A stretch of 41,885 nt of DNA from NCBI GenBank assembly GCA_028824555.1, contig JAPPDJ010000144.1, forward strand, positions 1 to 41,885, given 5' to 3'. This stretch comes from Gammaproteobacteria bacterium (GTDB lineage: Bacteria; Pseudomonadota; Gammaproteobacteria; Pseudomonadales; Azotimanducaceae). How positions within the stretch are numbered: the first letter of the stretch is position 1; the number at the start of each line of letters is the position of its first letter. Shown in pieces: positions 32,237 through 39,861 of this stretch. Under the pieces are notes generated by a model. That model saw nothing but the letters and a program-made list of their open reading frames with translations. It was not told the origin of the DNA and did no database searches. Both the position numbers and the translations under genes were made by a program.

Positions 32237-33657
32237 CAGTGCGACTCCGGCTGGTAGCGTTGCAGTTCATCCAGGAGGGCGAGGTCTTCTGGCGCCGTGG
32301 TTTCCACACGCAGCTCCTTGATTCGCTTGCGGTATTCCGCGAGCGAAGGACGGCGCCCCAGGCCCTCGTGCTGGCATGCAGCCACATGCTCGTGCCACTG
32401 GGCCCGTTCCACTGCATCGAGTTCGCCTGGCCGAACACGCGCCTTCAGCCGCGTCGCCAACGTGCGCACGCGCCCATCGTCGGGCGAGAACGGCGGCCAC
32501 GGCAACCCGTCCTGCAGGGCGTTCTGCACGCGATCCATCGCCCGTCGGTCGCCATCGTCCAGAAAGCCGTCGTAGAGCGAGAGTTCCGCATCCCGAGGCT
32601 CCGAATCCCGCTCATCACGCCGATAGGCATCGGCAATCGTCCGCTCGAGCCCCGGCACCGACGTCAACTGCTCACGGCGCCGCTCAATCTGTCCGAAATC
32701 AAACCCAAGCCGCTCCGCATCGGCCTTGCCAACCACCTTGAGCGGTGCCACGAACGGGCAGCGGTTCAACGTCACCTCCTTGAGTGGCGGCGGCTCATCC
32801 TCACTGCGGGTGAAGATGGCTTCCTTGAGGGCTTCCGCACTGGACTCAAGAAGCAGGGAAACATCGCGCGAGAGGTCCGCGACGATCAAGCGATTGGCAA
32901 TGTGCGGATGCCGCGCCACCGACACCACCGGCGCGATGTTGTGGCGGGCGTTGGGGTACATGCGGGAGACATGCACGTTCACCTTCTCGCCGAGCGGCAA
33001 CAGCAGCGGCACGACGGAGTCCTTCAGGCGATTGGCGAACGCGTACTCCCAGAGCTTCGGCTGCGCCTCGCGCAAACGACGAGCGAGGAAGAGCGTCGCC
33101 TGCACGTCTGCCAGCGCATCATGGGCGTCTGAATGGTCGAAGCCATTGGCTTCGCTCAGGATTTCAAGCCGGAATGTCGGCTCCCCTGCTTCGGTTCGCG
33201 GCCATTCCATGCCCGCCGGCCTAAGCGCCGCCGCCGCCCGCAACAGGTCAATGATGTCGAAACGGCTGTTGCCGTCCTTCCACTCGTGCGAGTAGGGGTC
33301 CATGAGGTTGCGGTAGAAGCCGTGGCGCAGGAAGTTGTCATCGAAGCGCAGGTTGTTGTAGCCGGTGATGCATGTGCCTGGCTGCATCAGCTCCGAGCGG
33401 ATGCGGTGAAACGCGTGCCACTCCTCCATGCCCTCGCGGTTCGCGCGTTGCGGCGTGATGCCGGTGACCAGACACGAGCCGGGGTCTGGCAGCACGTCAG
33501 GCGTCAGCCGGATGTAGGTCGTGAAGGGCTCGCCGATCGACGCCAGCGCAGCATCCGTTCGCTGCCCCGCAAACTGCACGATGCGGTCAGCCGCGGCGTC
33601 CGTGCCGGAGGTTTCCAAGTCGTACCAATAGAAATGCTCCAGCGCCGCGTTCGCCAT
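32236..33657 (-). CDS. sbcB: Exodeoxyribonuclease I
   Basis: 473 residues; E. coli ExoI has 475. Exo I: YWYDLETSGTD with D13 and E15. Exo II: GYNNLRFDDNFLRHGFYRN with D105/D106. Exo III: HSDAHDALADVQATLFLARR with H178 and D183. The middle matches ExoI (ARHNIAPVVSVARHPHIANR, then a C-terminal helical domain ending ALLDELQRYQPESH). It degrades single-stranded DNA 3'-5' in repair and recombination. The ATG at 33655-33657 has no strong Shine-Dalgarno. The gene is placed upstream of, and coupled to, an osmoprotectant transporter, an unusual partner. ExoI is mostly found in Gammaproteobacteria, which supports the taxonomic guess. Confidence 0.95.
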   Translation of the reverse strand: MANAALEHFYWYDLETSGTDAAADRIVQFAGQRTDAALASIGEPFTTYIRLTPDVLPDPGSCLVTGITPQRANREGMEEWHAFHRIRSELMQPGTCITGYNNLRFDDNFLRHGFYRNLMDPYSHEWKDGNSRFDIIDLLRAAAALRPAGMEWPRTEAGEPTFRLEILSEANGFDHSDAHDALADVQATLFLARRLREAQPKLWEYAFANRLKDSVVPLLLPLGEKVNVHVSRMYPNARHNIAPVVSVARHPHIANRLIVADLSRDVSLLLESSAEALKEAIFTRSEDEPPPLKEVTLNRCPFVAPLKVVGKADAERLGFDFGQIERRREQLTSVPGLERTIADAYRRDERDSEPRDAELSLYDGFLDDGDRRAMDRVQNALQDGLPWPPFSPDDGRVRTLATRLKARVRPGELDAVERAQWHEHVAACQHEGLGRRPSLAEYRKRIKELRVETTAPEDLALLDELQRYQPESH

Positions 33658-33761
33658 GCTATTGCGCCGCGCCTGCAAGTTCCGACAGACTTGCGCGCTT
33701 CGACAAATGCACCGGTGGTTTCGAAAGGGTCCCACGCCACCACACAACGAATTCGCCGACC

Positions 33762-35177
33762 ATGACGGAAACCGCCTCCCCACCGGGCACCCTGAGCGCC
33801 CGTACCAGACGCATCGCGCTTCTCGCCGGCCCCATTGCTGCCGTGGCCGCCGGTCTTGCGCTGCGGGGCGCCGGGTTCGAGGACGGCGCCGCCATCACGC
33901 TCGGCGTCACCGTGCTCTGCGTCGTCTGGTGGGTGCTCCAGCCCATACCCATACCGGCGACGTCATTGGTGCCCCTCGCGGTATTGCCGATGTGCGGCGT
34001 GCTGCCGATGGAAAAGACGTCGGCCTCCTACGGCCATCCCCTGGTGCTGCTGCTGCTCGGCGGCTTCATCCTCTCCACCGCCATGGCAAAGAGCGGCGCC
34101 CACCGTCGCATTGCGCTGACAATGGTAAAGATTTTCGGCGGCAACAGCAGCCGCCAACTGGTGTTCGGCTTCATGGCCGCCGCCGCGGTCCTCTCCATGT
34201 GGATTTCCAACACCGCCACCACGCTCATGCTGCTGCCGGTTGCCCTAGCCGTGCTCGAACGCGCAAAGGACCCCAAGCTCGCCATCCCGCTGCTGCTCGG
34301 CATCGCCCACGCCGCCAGCGTTGGCGGCATCGGCACCCCCATCGGCACGCCGCCCAATGTCGTGTTCATGGCCGTGTACGAAGAAACCACCGGCAACTCC
34401 ATCTCGTTCACCGACTGGATGCTGATGGCCGTGCCCGTCGTCGTCCTGTTCCTGCCCTTGATGGGGCTTTGGCTCACGCGCCACCTGAAGTCAACCGGCC
34501 AGGCGCCCGTGGCGTTGCCGGAAGTGGGCGAATGGCGTCCGGAAGAAAAGCGCGTGATGACCATCTTCGGCCTCACCGCCCTCGCCTGGGTTACCCGCAA
34601 GGAGCCTTTCGGCGGCTGGAGCGGCCTCCTCGACCTCCCCTACAGCAACGACGCCATGGTCGCCTTCTTCGCCGTGGTGGCCATGTTCATCGTCCCCAAC
34701 GGCAAGGGCGGCAAGCTGCTCGACTGGGAAACCGCCGCCGACATCCCCTGGGGCATGCTGATCCTGTTCGGCGCCGGCCTCGCCATCGCCTCCGCCTTCT
34801 CCGCCACGGGCCTCTCCACCGCCATCGGCGAAAGCCTGAGCGCGGTCTCGATCTGGCCCATGCTCGCCGTCATCTTCGCGATCTGCCTTGCGGTCACCTT
34901 CCTGACGGAGGCAACCAGCAACACCGCCACCACCTCCCTACTGATGCCCGTCCTCGCCGCCACGGCCCTCGCCGCCGCCATCGACCCCAAGCTCCTGATG
35001 GTTCCCGCCGCCATGAGCGCAAGCTGCGCCTTCATGCTCCCGGTGGCCACCGCCCCGAACGTCGTTGTCTTCTCCAGCGGCAAGGTGCCTCCAACAAGCA
35101 TGGCAAGGGAGGGGTTTGCCTTGAACCTGATCGGCGCAGTGGTGATCACGCTCGTCTGCTACACGCTGGTGGTGTGA
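33762..35177 (+). CDS. SLC13/DASS-family anion:sodium symporter
   Basis: 471 residues with about 11 spans. The two SNT motifs that bind sodium and carboxylate are present, in SMWISNTATTLMLLPVAL and TEATSNTATTSLLMPVLA. GGIGTPIGTPPNVVF and the later FMLPVATAPNVVVFSSG are the paired hairpin loops. It probably carries dicarboxylates, citrate or sulfate; the exact anion is not predictable. It is divergent from sbcB with about 100 bases between. Confidence 0.93.
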   Translation: MTETASPPGTLSARTRRIALLAGPIAAVAAGLALRGAGFEDGAAITLGVTVLCVVWWVLQPIPIPATSLVPLAVLPMCGVLPMEKTSASYGHPLVLLLLGGFILSTAMAKSGAHRRIALTMVKIFGGNSSRQLVFGFMAAAAVLSMWISNTATTLMLLPVALAVLERAKDPKLAIPLLLGIAHAASVGGIGTPIGTPPNVVFMAVYEETTGNSISFTDWMLMAVPVVVLFLPLMGLWLTRHLKSTGQAPVALPEVGEWRPEEKRVMTIFGLTALAWVTRKEPFGGWSGLLDLPYSNDAMVAFFAVVAMFIVPNGKGGKLLDWETAADIPWGMLILFGAGLAIASAFSATGLSTAIGESLSAVSIWPMLAVIFAICLAVTFLTEATSNTATTSLLMPVLAATALAAAIDPKLLMVPAAMSASCAFMLPVATAPNVVVFSSGKVPPTSMAREGFALNLIGAVVITLVCYTLVV

Positions 35178-35386
35178 AGGGAAGGGCGTCTTGCCCTCCA
35201 CATGTGTTAGGCGCGTCCAAACGAATGTGGACGGGTGCGTGTTCCAACCCGTCTTGCGCCGCGTTCCTCGCCACGTCGGGCCTTTCGCCCCGCACACCTT
35301 TGAAGACGCCCTACCACCCTAAGGCCGGCGTGCGACATTGCCGCCGATCGTCGTAGGATGACAACAAGCATCCACAGGGATCGGGT

Positions 35387-36388
35387 ATGGCCTTTAGGGA
35401 CCGAGAGAAGCAGCGGTTGGCACCGCTGAAGCAACTGTTCGGCGAGATGGCGCAGCAACCGGGCATGTATCGTGGGTCGCGTCGGGAATTCTGTCTGCAC
35501 GAGGACTGCAGCGCCGAGAACCTGGAAGGCGGAATCCGTAGCGAAGCGCTCGCATACTTCAACGACCGTGCCATCGGCTGGCACGATGGGAGGGGAAGCT
35601 CGCCCAGCAACCACCTTTGCTGTTCCCAGAGTTCCTGCGTGAATTTCTGGTTTCCGTTCGTGCGCGCGCCGCAAGCGCTTGCACGCGTCCTTAAGGACCT
35701 TGGCTACGACGTGGTGGAGATGCTCCCCATCACGAGCGATTGCCCATTGACAGACGGAACGCACCCATTTGTCTCATTCGAGTGGATCGGTGAACGCAAC
35801 TACCTTGGAGAGCTCGGAGCCGGGGTAGTTGCACCGGACGAAAGCCGCACCCGGGGCGCGCACTTCACGAGCTTGGACTTCTGTTGCAGGTTCCGCCGTT
35901 CAGACGGACGAGTGCAGCTCCTCGCAGGCGAATGGAAGTACACGGAACACTACAGCAAGGGCGAAAACCTTCGGTACAGCAAAGCCAACACAGATCGTCT
36001 CGACCGTGTGTACCGACAACACCTAGAGCGCCCCGACTGCCAAATCAGTGCCGACGTGCCTTGGGAGTCGCTGTTCTTCGATCCCTTCGACCAACTCATG
36101 CGGCAACAACTGCTCTGCACGGCCATGGAGCGACACCGGGAAATGGACGCGGAAGTGGTGACATTGCTGCACATCGCGCCGCGCGCAAATCGAGAGTTCA
36201 TTGGGCGCGTCACTTCGCCGGCGCTGGAGTCGTTGGAGTCCGACATCCATGACATCTGGGCCAAGCTCGTGCGACCCGGATGTTTCAACGGCGTTGCGAC
36301 TGAGGACCTGCTCATGCTGGTGAGTTCGAATGCGCCTAAGGCCACAACACGGGACTACCTGCAGGTTCGCTACGGAGGGATGGCATGA
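35387..36388 (+). CDS. PGN_0703-type putative restriction endonuclease
   Basis: 333 residues. The pattern SNHLCCSQSSCVNFWFPFVR (about 74-93), then HPFVSFEWIGERNYLGE and RGAHFTSLDFCCRF with D164, then LLAGEWKYTEHYS with E182-W-K184, is that of the PGN_0703 family of putative restriction endonucleases. D164 and E182-x-K184 form a PD-(D/E)xK-like active site. The protein is Cys-rich (CCSQSSC, DFCCRF). The next, frameshifted gene starts at ATGA over this stop, so the two belong together. It was probably acquired with the neighbouring R-M remnants. Its target is unknown. Confidence 0.72.
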   Translation: MAFRDREKQRLAPLKQLFGEMAQQPGMYRGSRREFCLHEDCSAENLEGGIRSEALAYFNDRAIGWHDGRGSSPSNHLCCSQSSCVNFWFPFVRAPQALARVLKDLGYDVVEMLPITSDCPLTDGTHPFVSFEWIGERNYLGELGAGVVAPDESRTRGAHFTSLDFCCRFRRSDGRVQLLAGEWKYTEHYSKGENLRYSKANTDRLDRVYRQHLERPDCQISADVPWESLFFDPFDQLMRQQLLCTAMERHREMDAEVVTLLHIAPRANREFIGRVTSPALESLESDIHDIWAKLVRPGCFNGVATEDLLMLVSSNAPKATTRDYLQVRYGGMA

Positions 36389-36743
36389 AGGACATCGTCG
36401 CCGAAATCGAACGGGCTGCCGTGCGGGGTACAGTCATTCCGAAGCCCAATCCGCGCGGGAACCATGTGGTTGAGGGTTGGGCGCAACGGGCGAGCGGGCG
36501 CTTGCGTACACAATGCCAAACCACACTGGTGGGACGCGCCACCGCAAGACGGTCACCGAATCGGAATGGGCCGAGGCATACCAACGGCTAGTCGAGGAGG
36601 GCGAGTTCACCCGTGCGTGGTTTCGTGAGGCAATGGTGGACTGCAATGCGAACGGCCCCCGCAACTTCACCACGATCGGTGGCGTCTTCAAGCTCATCGG
36701 GATTGCTGAGTACGCCTTCCCCGGCACCTATACAAAGGCATGA
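36385..36743 (+). pseudogene. Partner gene of the PGN_0703 endonuclease, broken by a one-base deletion
   Basis: ATG 36385 opens a frame reading MKDIVAEIERAAVRGTVIPK, then PNPRGNHVVEGW, and turns to nonsense after the GGTTGGGCGC run at 36474-36483. A second frame continues from there: GATGERALAYTMPNHTGG, RHRKTVTESEWAEAYQRLVE, EGEFTRAWFREAM, GPRNFTTIGGVFKLIG. Adding one G to the GGG run (about 36477-36480) joins them into a smooth 119-residue protein. It is most likely an inactivating -1 deletion. Assembly error or programmed frameshifting are alternatives, and a re-start at ATG 36513 would give only a C-terminal piece. The function is unknown; it probably works with the endonuclease. Confidence 0.7.
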
Positions 36744-36785
36744 CGCGAACACTCACGGCCAGCAGTACCGAAGGCTCTTCGGTTG

Positions 36786-37090
36786 TCAGAAAGCCGATCC
36801 CGCCAAAAGCACCTCCGCCTGCTCAATTGCCGTCCTCGTGGCGCTTTCCTGCTTGTCCGGCGGATACTCGTGCGCGCGCAAGACTCGTCTCAGCAGACCC
36901 CACAGGTTCGCGCGCACGTTTTCTTGGTCCAGTCGGTGGTGACATCGGCGCAGTTCCAGTGAGAGGCCGACGAGGTAGTCCAACACCAAGCCGCCGGGTC
37001 CATCGCGGAACACGCGGTTGACTCGGGCGATGGCCTGCATAGGCCTTGGCCGTGCATGGGCTTGTCCACGTATATTGTTTGCAGGCTAGG
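36786..37090 (-). pseudogene. hsdR: Type I restriction HsdR remnant
   Basis: On the minus strand [15 protein letters not shown] runs into [20 protein letters not shown], then [10 protein letters not shown]. This is helicase motif VI and its surroundings in HsdR, with one base lost at about 37041 between GL and MQ. It then jumps to [20 protein letters not shown], then [17 protein letters not shown], which belongs at the extreme C-terminus of HsdR. The several hundred residues normally between are deleted, and the N-terminal nuclease and first helicase domain are gone. It cannot encode a working restriction subunit. Confidence 0.85.
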
Positions 37091-37134
37091 CGCGTCAAAA
37101 GCCCGTGAGCCACATAACTGTCAGGTGGCTGACG

Positions 37135-38136
37135 CTAGGCATTCGGTCCAACCAGCAAGTTGACGACAAGGCGGATCATAAGGTCCTTGGCCGAAGGCGC
37201 ACTCTCCGCGATGAGGAGGGTTAGGGCGGTCAGCGCCCGCGCATCCAATCCGTGCCCCACTCTTTCCTGCGTCAGGTAGAGCAGAAACAGCAATGCACCG
37301 ATGCGCTTGTTGCCGTCCGTGAACGGATGGTCCTTGACGACGAAGTAGAGCAGGTTAGCCGCTTTTTCCTCCCGCGAGCGGTAAAGGGGCTCGCCGAACA
37401 TCGTCTGTTCGATGTTGCCGAGGATGGCCTCAAGACCATCGCCGCGCATGTTGCCGAACAATCCCGTCGCCTCGCCCTTGGCGGCGAGGTCACGCCGAAG
37501 CTTACGGACAGCGTCGAGAGCGGTTTCGAGATCGATAGCGCTAGTGGCCGGCTTCGCTCCCGGCGGCGTCGTGAGGCGATCCTCATCGAATTCCAGCAGC
37601 AGGCGCCATGTCTCGGCATAGCCGGAGATGAGATCGATCACCGCGCCGCCAGTATCGGCAACGAGCGCTTGGTTCTTCAGCGTACGGGCGAGCAGGTCGA
37701 GGGTCTCTTGTGCCTCCTGCAATCCCCGTTCCCCAAGCCGTCGTTGGTTCAGCGTGTAGCCACGAACTAGATGCTCGCGCAGGACATGCGCAGCCCACTG
37801 ACGAAACTGGGTGCCGCGCAGGGACTTGACCCGATACCCGACGGAGATGACCATGTCTAGATTGAAGTGCTCGATCTCGCGGGTCACCGTCCGTTCGCCC
37901 TCCGGTCGAACCTGTGCAAAATATGCACAGGTTGCTCCTCGATCCAGTTCCCCCTCGCTGAAGGCGTTGCGAATGTGGCGACTCACCACGGAACGGTCCC
38001 GGTCGAAGAGGTCCGCCATCTGCTGGACAGTGAGCCAGACGGTTTCCTCGTACAGCCGCACATCCACGCGCACATCGCCGTCTGGCGCTTCAAAGATGAC
38101 AAGCTCGCCGCTGGGGGTATGCGTGGTTGTATTCAC
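37135..38136 (-). CDS. RhuM-family protein with C-terminal Fic/Doc domain
   Basis: 333 residues from GTG 38134-38136. The N-terminal two-fifths are RhuM/virulence-type: LVIFEAPDGDVRVDVRLYEE, VWLTVQQMADLFDRDRSVVS, RHIRNAF, HFNLDMVISVGYRVKSLRGT and FRQWA. The C-terminal half is a Fic/Doc fold with HPFTDGNKRIG at 270-280, a Doc-like HxFx(D/N)GNKRxxx motif that could give phosphotransfer rather than AMP transfer. It is uninterrupted. The start overlaps the stop of the hsdS remnant (GTGA), and the hsdR remnant follows, so this gene sat inside a type I R-M operon, as RhuM genes often do. It may be a toxin or guard protein tied to R-M loss. Confidence 0.92.
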   Translation of the reverse strand: MNTTTHTPSGELVIFEAPDGDVRVDVRLYEETVWLTVQQMADLFDRDRSVVSRHIRNAFSEGELDRGATCAYFAQVRPEGERTVTREIEHFNLDMVISVGYRVKSLRGTQFRQWAAHVLREHLVRGYTLNQRRLGERGLQEAQETLDLLARTLKNQALVADTGGAVIDLISGYAETWRLLLEFDEDRLTTPPGAKPATSAIDLETALDAVRKLRRDLAAKGEATGLFGNMRGDGLEAILGNIEQTMFGEPLYRSREEKAANLLYFVVKDHPFTDGNKRIGALLFLLYLTQERVGHGLDARALTALTLLIAESAPSAKDLMIRLVVNLLVGPNA

Positions 38137-38315
38137 GGGAGCGCCCCCACTGACTTCTCGACATCCAAGACGCGGACATCGCCTGAGATGAGCTTGGGAA
38201 GGATTAGGTCGCGGGTTCGTGCTCGTGCGAGTGCGTCGTTCTGCCGTTTGTCGGACTCCACCTGTTCCAACAGTTGAGACGCCAAGCCGGCGAAAGCGGA
38301 CTCGTCAATGCCCAT
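38133..38315 (-). pseudogene. hsdS: Type I restriction HsdS C-terminal remnant
   Basis: From ATG 38313-38315 the minus frame reads AFAGLASQLLEQVESDKRQN, DALARARTRDLILPKLISGD, VRVLDVEK. The segment ending R-D-x-x-L-P-K-L-I-S-G is the standard finish of HsdS specificity subunits. Both target-recognition domains and the first conserved helix are missing. The stop overlaps the rhuM start, so the operon order hsdS-rhuM-hsdR is preserved while both restriction genes are dead. Confidence 0.8.
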
Positions 38316-38545
38316 GGAAGAGCCGGGAGAATCGACCCCCCGCTCGGGACGTTTCCGTTGTCTGCCAGCCATGCCTACGATCCGTACTGCGGCATCAGGG
38401 GATTCTAGCAACGAGGATTGGCTGCGAGGTCGTTTCGCCGGAACCGGTCGAGGACAGGCCCCGCCGTTACGAGCCGATAAACCCGGAAGAATGGTCGCGG
38501 TCGATACTCTGCGTCGCGGCCGAGTTCGACTTGACATCAAATTAG
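38316..38545 (+). other. Gap with a short coding-like fragment
   Basis: Between the hsdS remnant and the SRPBCC promoter I see no complete gene. A plus-strand frame from about 38424 to the TAG at 38543-38545 reads GCEVVSPEPVEDRPRRYEPI, then NPEEWSRSILCVAAEFDL. It looks protein-like and could be the tail of a lost gene. No start or relative was recognised. Confidence 0.25.
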
Positions 38546-38559
38546 GAAAGACTTATATA
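38531..38559 (+). promoter_or_regulatory. Sigma-70 promoter of the SRPBCC/ArsR operon
   Basis: A perfect TTGACA (38531-38536), a 17-base spacer and TATATA (38554-38559) make a near-consensus promoter. Transcription should start near 38566, about 11 bases before ATG 38577. The leader would be very short. The ArsR repressor encoded in the same operon is the likely regulator. Confidence 0.8.
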
Positions 38560-38576
38560 AGTTCCCGCTTGATTCG

Positions 38577-39230
38577 ATGGAGGAGCCGATGGAACTGGAT
38601 GTCGAAGGTCTGCTTGGCGCGGTGGAGCGCACCGTTTGGTCGCTTGAACGCGATGGGCAGCCTGCCCGGGCGGTGAAGCTCACGCGCAGCTATGCGACCA
38701 CGGTCGAGGACCTGTGGGACGCGGTGACAACTGCGGAGCGCATTGCGCGGTGGTTCGGGCCGGTCAGCGGGGAGCTTGAACTCGGCGGTCGCTACCAGTT
38801 GGCGGGGAACGCTGGGGGCACGATCACGCAATGCGAGCCTCCCGCGTATCTGGGCCTTACCTGGGAGTTTGGCGACAATGTGAGTTGGGTGGAGGCGCAG
38901 GTTGCGGCTGACGGTGCGGGGCGCGCGCGCCTTTCGCTGACGCACACGGCGCTGCTGTCGGATCACTGGCACGAGTTCGGTCCCGGCGCGGTCGGCGTTG
39001 GGTGGGAGATGGGCCTGCTTGGGATGGAGCTGCACCTGACGCGACCGAACGAGCCGAAGATCGACGAGACGACGTTCCACACAACGCCCGAAGGCAAGGC
39101 CCTCCTCACCGGCAGCAGCGAGGCGTGGGGCCGGGCAGCCATCGCTGCGGGAACGGACGCCGAGGTCGCGCAAGCCTCCGCGCGGCGGACGACGGCCTTC
39201 TACACGGGCGAGCCCGTGGCATCCCCCTGA
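38577..39230 (+). CDS. SRPBCC (AHSA1-like) domain protein
   Basis: 217 residues from ATG 38577; ATG 38589 is possible but would have a poorly spaced AGGAG. The START/Bet v1-like fold of the AHSA1 group is shown by KLTRSYATTVEDLWDAVTTA, then ERIARWFGPVSGELELGGRY, ITQCEPPAYLGLTWEFGD, and ARLSLTHTALLSDHWHEFGP, then GAVGVGWEMGL. A C-terminal extension (about 150-217) is less conserved. Its ligand and role are unknown. The stop overlaps the ATG of the ArsR gene (TGATG). SRPBCC/ArsR pairs are widespread, and the regulator probably controls both. Confidence 0.9.
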   Translation: MEEPMELDVEGLLGAVERTVWSLERDGQPARAVKLTRSYATTVEDLWDAVTTAERIARWFGPVSGELELGGRYQLAGNAGGTITQCEPPAYLGLTWEFGDNVSWVEAQVAADGAGRARLSLTHTALLSDHWHEFGPGAVGVGWEMGLLGMELHLTRPNEPKIDETTFHTTPEGKALLTGSSEAWGRAAIAAGTDAEVAQASARRTTAFYTGEPVASP

Positions 39231-39553
39231 TGCACTCCTTCGAGGTACTCGGCGACCCGGTACGGCGACGCACCCTCGAAATGCTCGGCGGCGGCGAGCA
39301 CAGTGCCGGCGAGATCGTCGAAGTCATGCGCGCGGAGTTCGCCATCAGTCAGGCGGCCGTCTCCCAGCATCTCAAGGTGCTGCGAGACCACGGTTTCGCC
39401 AGCGTGCGCGTCCACGGCGCCCGCCGCATCTACGCCATCGACGCAGACCCCTTGCGCGAGATCGACGCCTGGCTGAGGCCGTTCCGACGTTTCTGGGAGC
39501 CGAAGCTCGACGCCCTCGCAACGGAGATCGCGAGAGGCAAGGAAGCAGGGTAG
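39230..39553 (+). CDS. ArsR-family winged-helix transcription repressor
   Basis: 107 residues. FEVLGDPVRRRTLEMLGGGE, then HSAGEIVEVMRAEFAISQAA, VSQHLKVLRDHGFASVRVHG and RRIYAIDADPLREIDAWLRP follow the ArsR fold, with the recognition helix at SQAAVSQHLKVL. No metal-binding cysteines are present, so it is not a classical arsenic/metal sensor; it fits the SRPBCC-linked subgroup. Its ATG overlaps the previous stop. It probably represses the promoter at 38531-38559, although no clear operator dyad was seen there. Confidence 0.93.
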   Translation: MHSFEVLGDPVRRRTLEMLGGGEHSAGEIVEVMRAEFAISQAAVSQHLKVLRDHGFASVRVHGARRIYAIDADPLREIDAWLRPFRRFWEPKLDALATEIARGKEAG

Positions 39554-39562
39554 GGAACGCGA

Positions 39563-39612
39563 AAGCGCCGTTTTGGGTGGCTAGGAGGGCTGCGCCGTAG
39601 AAAACGGCGCTT
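39563..39612. terminator. Hairpin after the ArsR gene
   Basis: AAGCGCCGTTTT (39563-39574) and AAAACGGCGCTT (39601-39612) are perfect inverted 12-mers with 26 bases between. The first arm ends in TTTT and starts 10 bases after the stop of the operon, so this is a plausible transcript end. The loop is longer than usual. Confidence 0.5.
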
Positions 39613-39653
39613 GCGTCCTAGGCGGAGTTGCGAGCGAATGCGAGCACGAAGAC

Positions 39654-39698
39654 CAGCAGTTCGCGCAGCGAACTGCCAACGCGCCCGTCAGGGCGCGC
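39654..39698. repeat. Family C repeat
   Basis: CAGCAGTTCGCGCAGCGAAC followed by TGCC, then ACGCGCCCGTCAGGGCGCGC. It is almost identical to 8712-8756 and inverse to 14942-14988. It consists of two adjacent hairpins: CAGTTCG...CGAACTG and GCGCCC-GTCA-GGGCGC. Confidence 0.75.
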
Positions 39699-39717
39699 TA
39701 GCACTTGAGCAAAGACC

Positions 39718-39835
39718 GGCCTTTGGAGGGAAGGCATTCTGCCTTCCCTGACGCGCCGTCCGGCGCGCCCAACGCGTTCAAGGCAAAGGCGCCTGTCGGC
39801 GCCAGGGAAGGCAGAATGACTTCCCTCCAAAGGCC
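39718..39835. repeat. Family B repeats as a 118-base inverted pair (MITE/REPIN-like)
   Basis: The left arm (39718-39749) and right arm (39804-39835) are inverted copies over 32 bases with one mismatch. Each arm contains the B hairpin: perfect AGGGAAGGCA-TTC-TGCCTTCCCT on the left. The space between holds further small palindromes (CGCGCCGTCCGGCGCG and GGCGCC-TGTC-GGCGCC). Related single hairpins lie at 8805-8827 and 20606-20632. It has no coding capacity. The rest of 39554-39861 holds the hairpin at 39563 and a C repeat, and no gene. Confidence 0.75.
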
Positions 39836-39861
39836 CCTCCCAAGGCAAAAGCCCGCAAGCC

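Noticed and set aside
36385-36743. Two separate small genes at 36385-36591 and 36477-36743
   Set aside because: One added G fuses them into a single even protein; the end of the first and start of the second frame look random, so a single frameshifted gene is the better reading.
6214-39835. CRISPR array
   Set aside because: Repeats are palindromic, of several kinds and scattered between genes, with no regular spacers and no cas genes.
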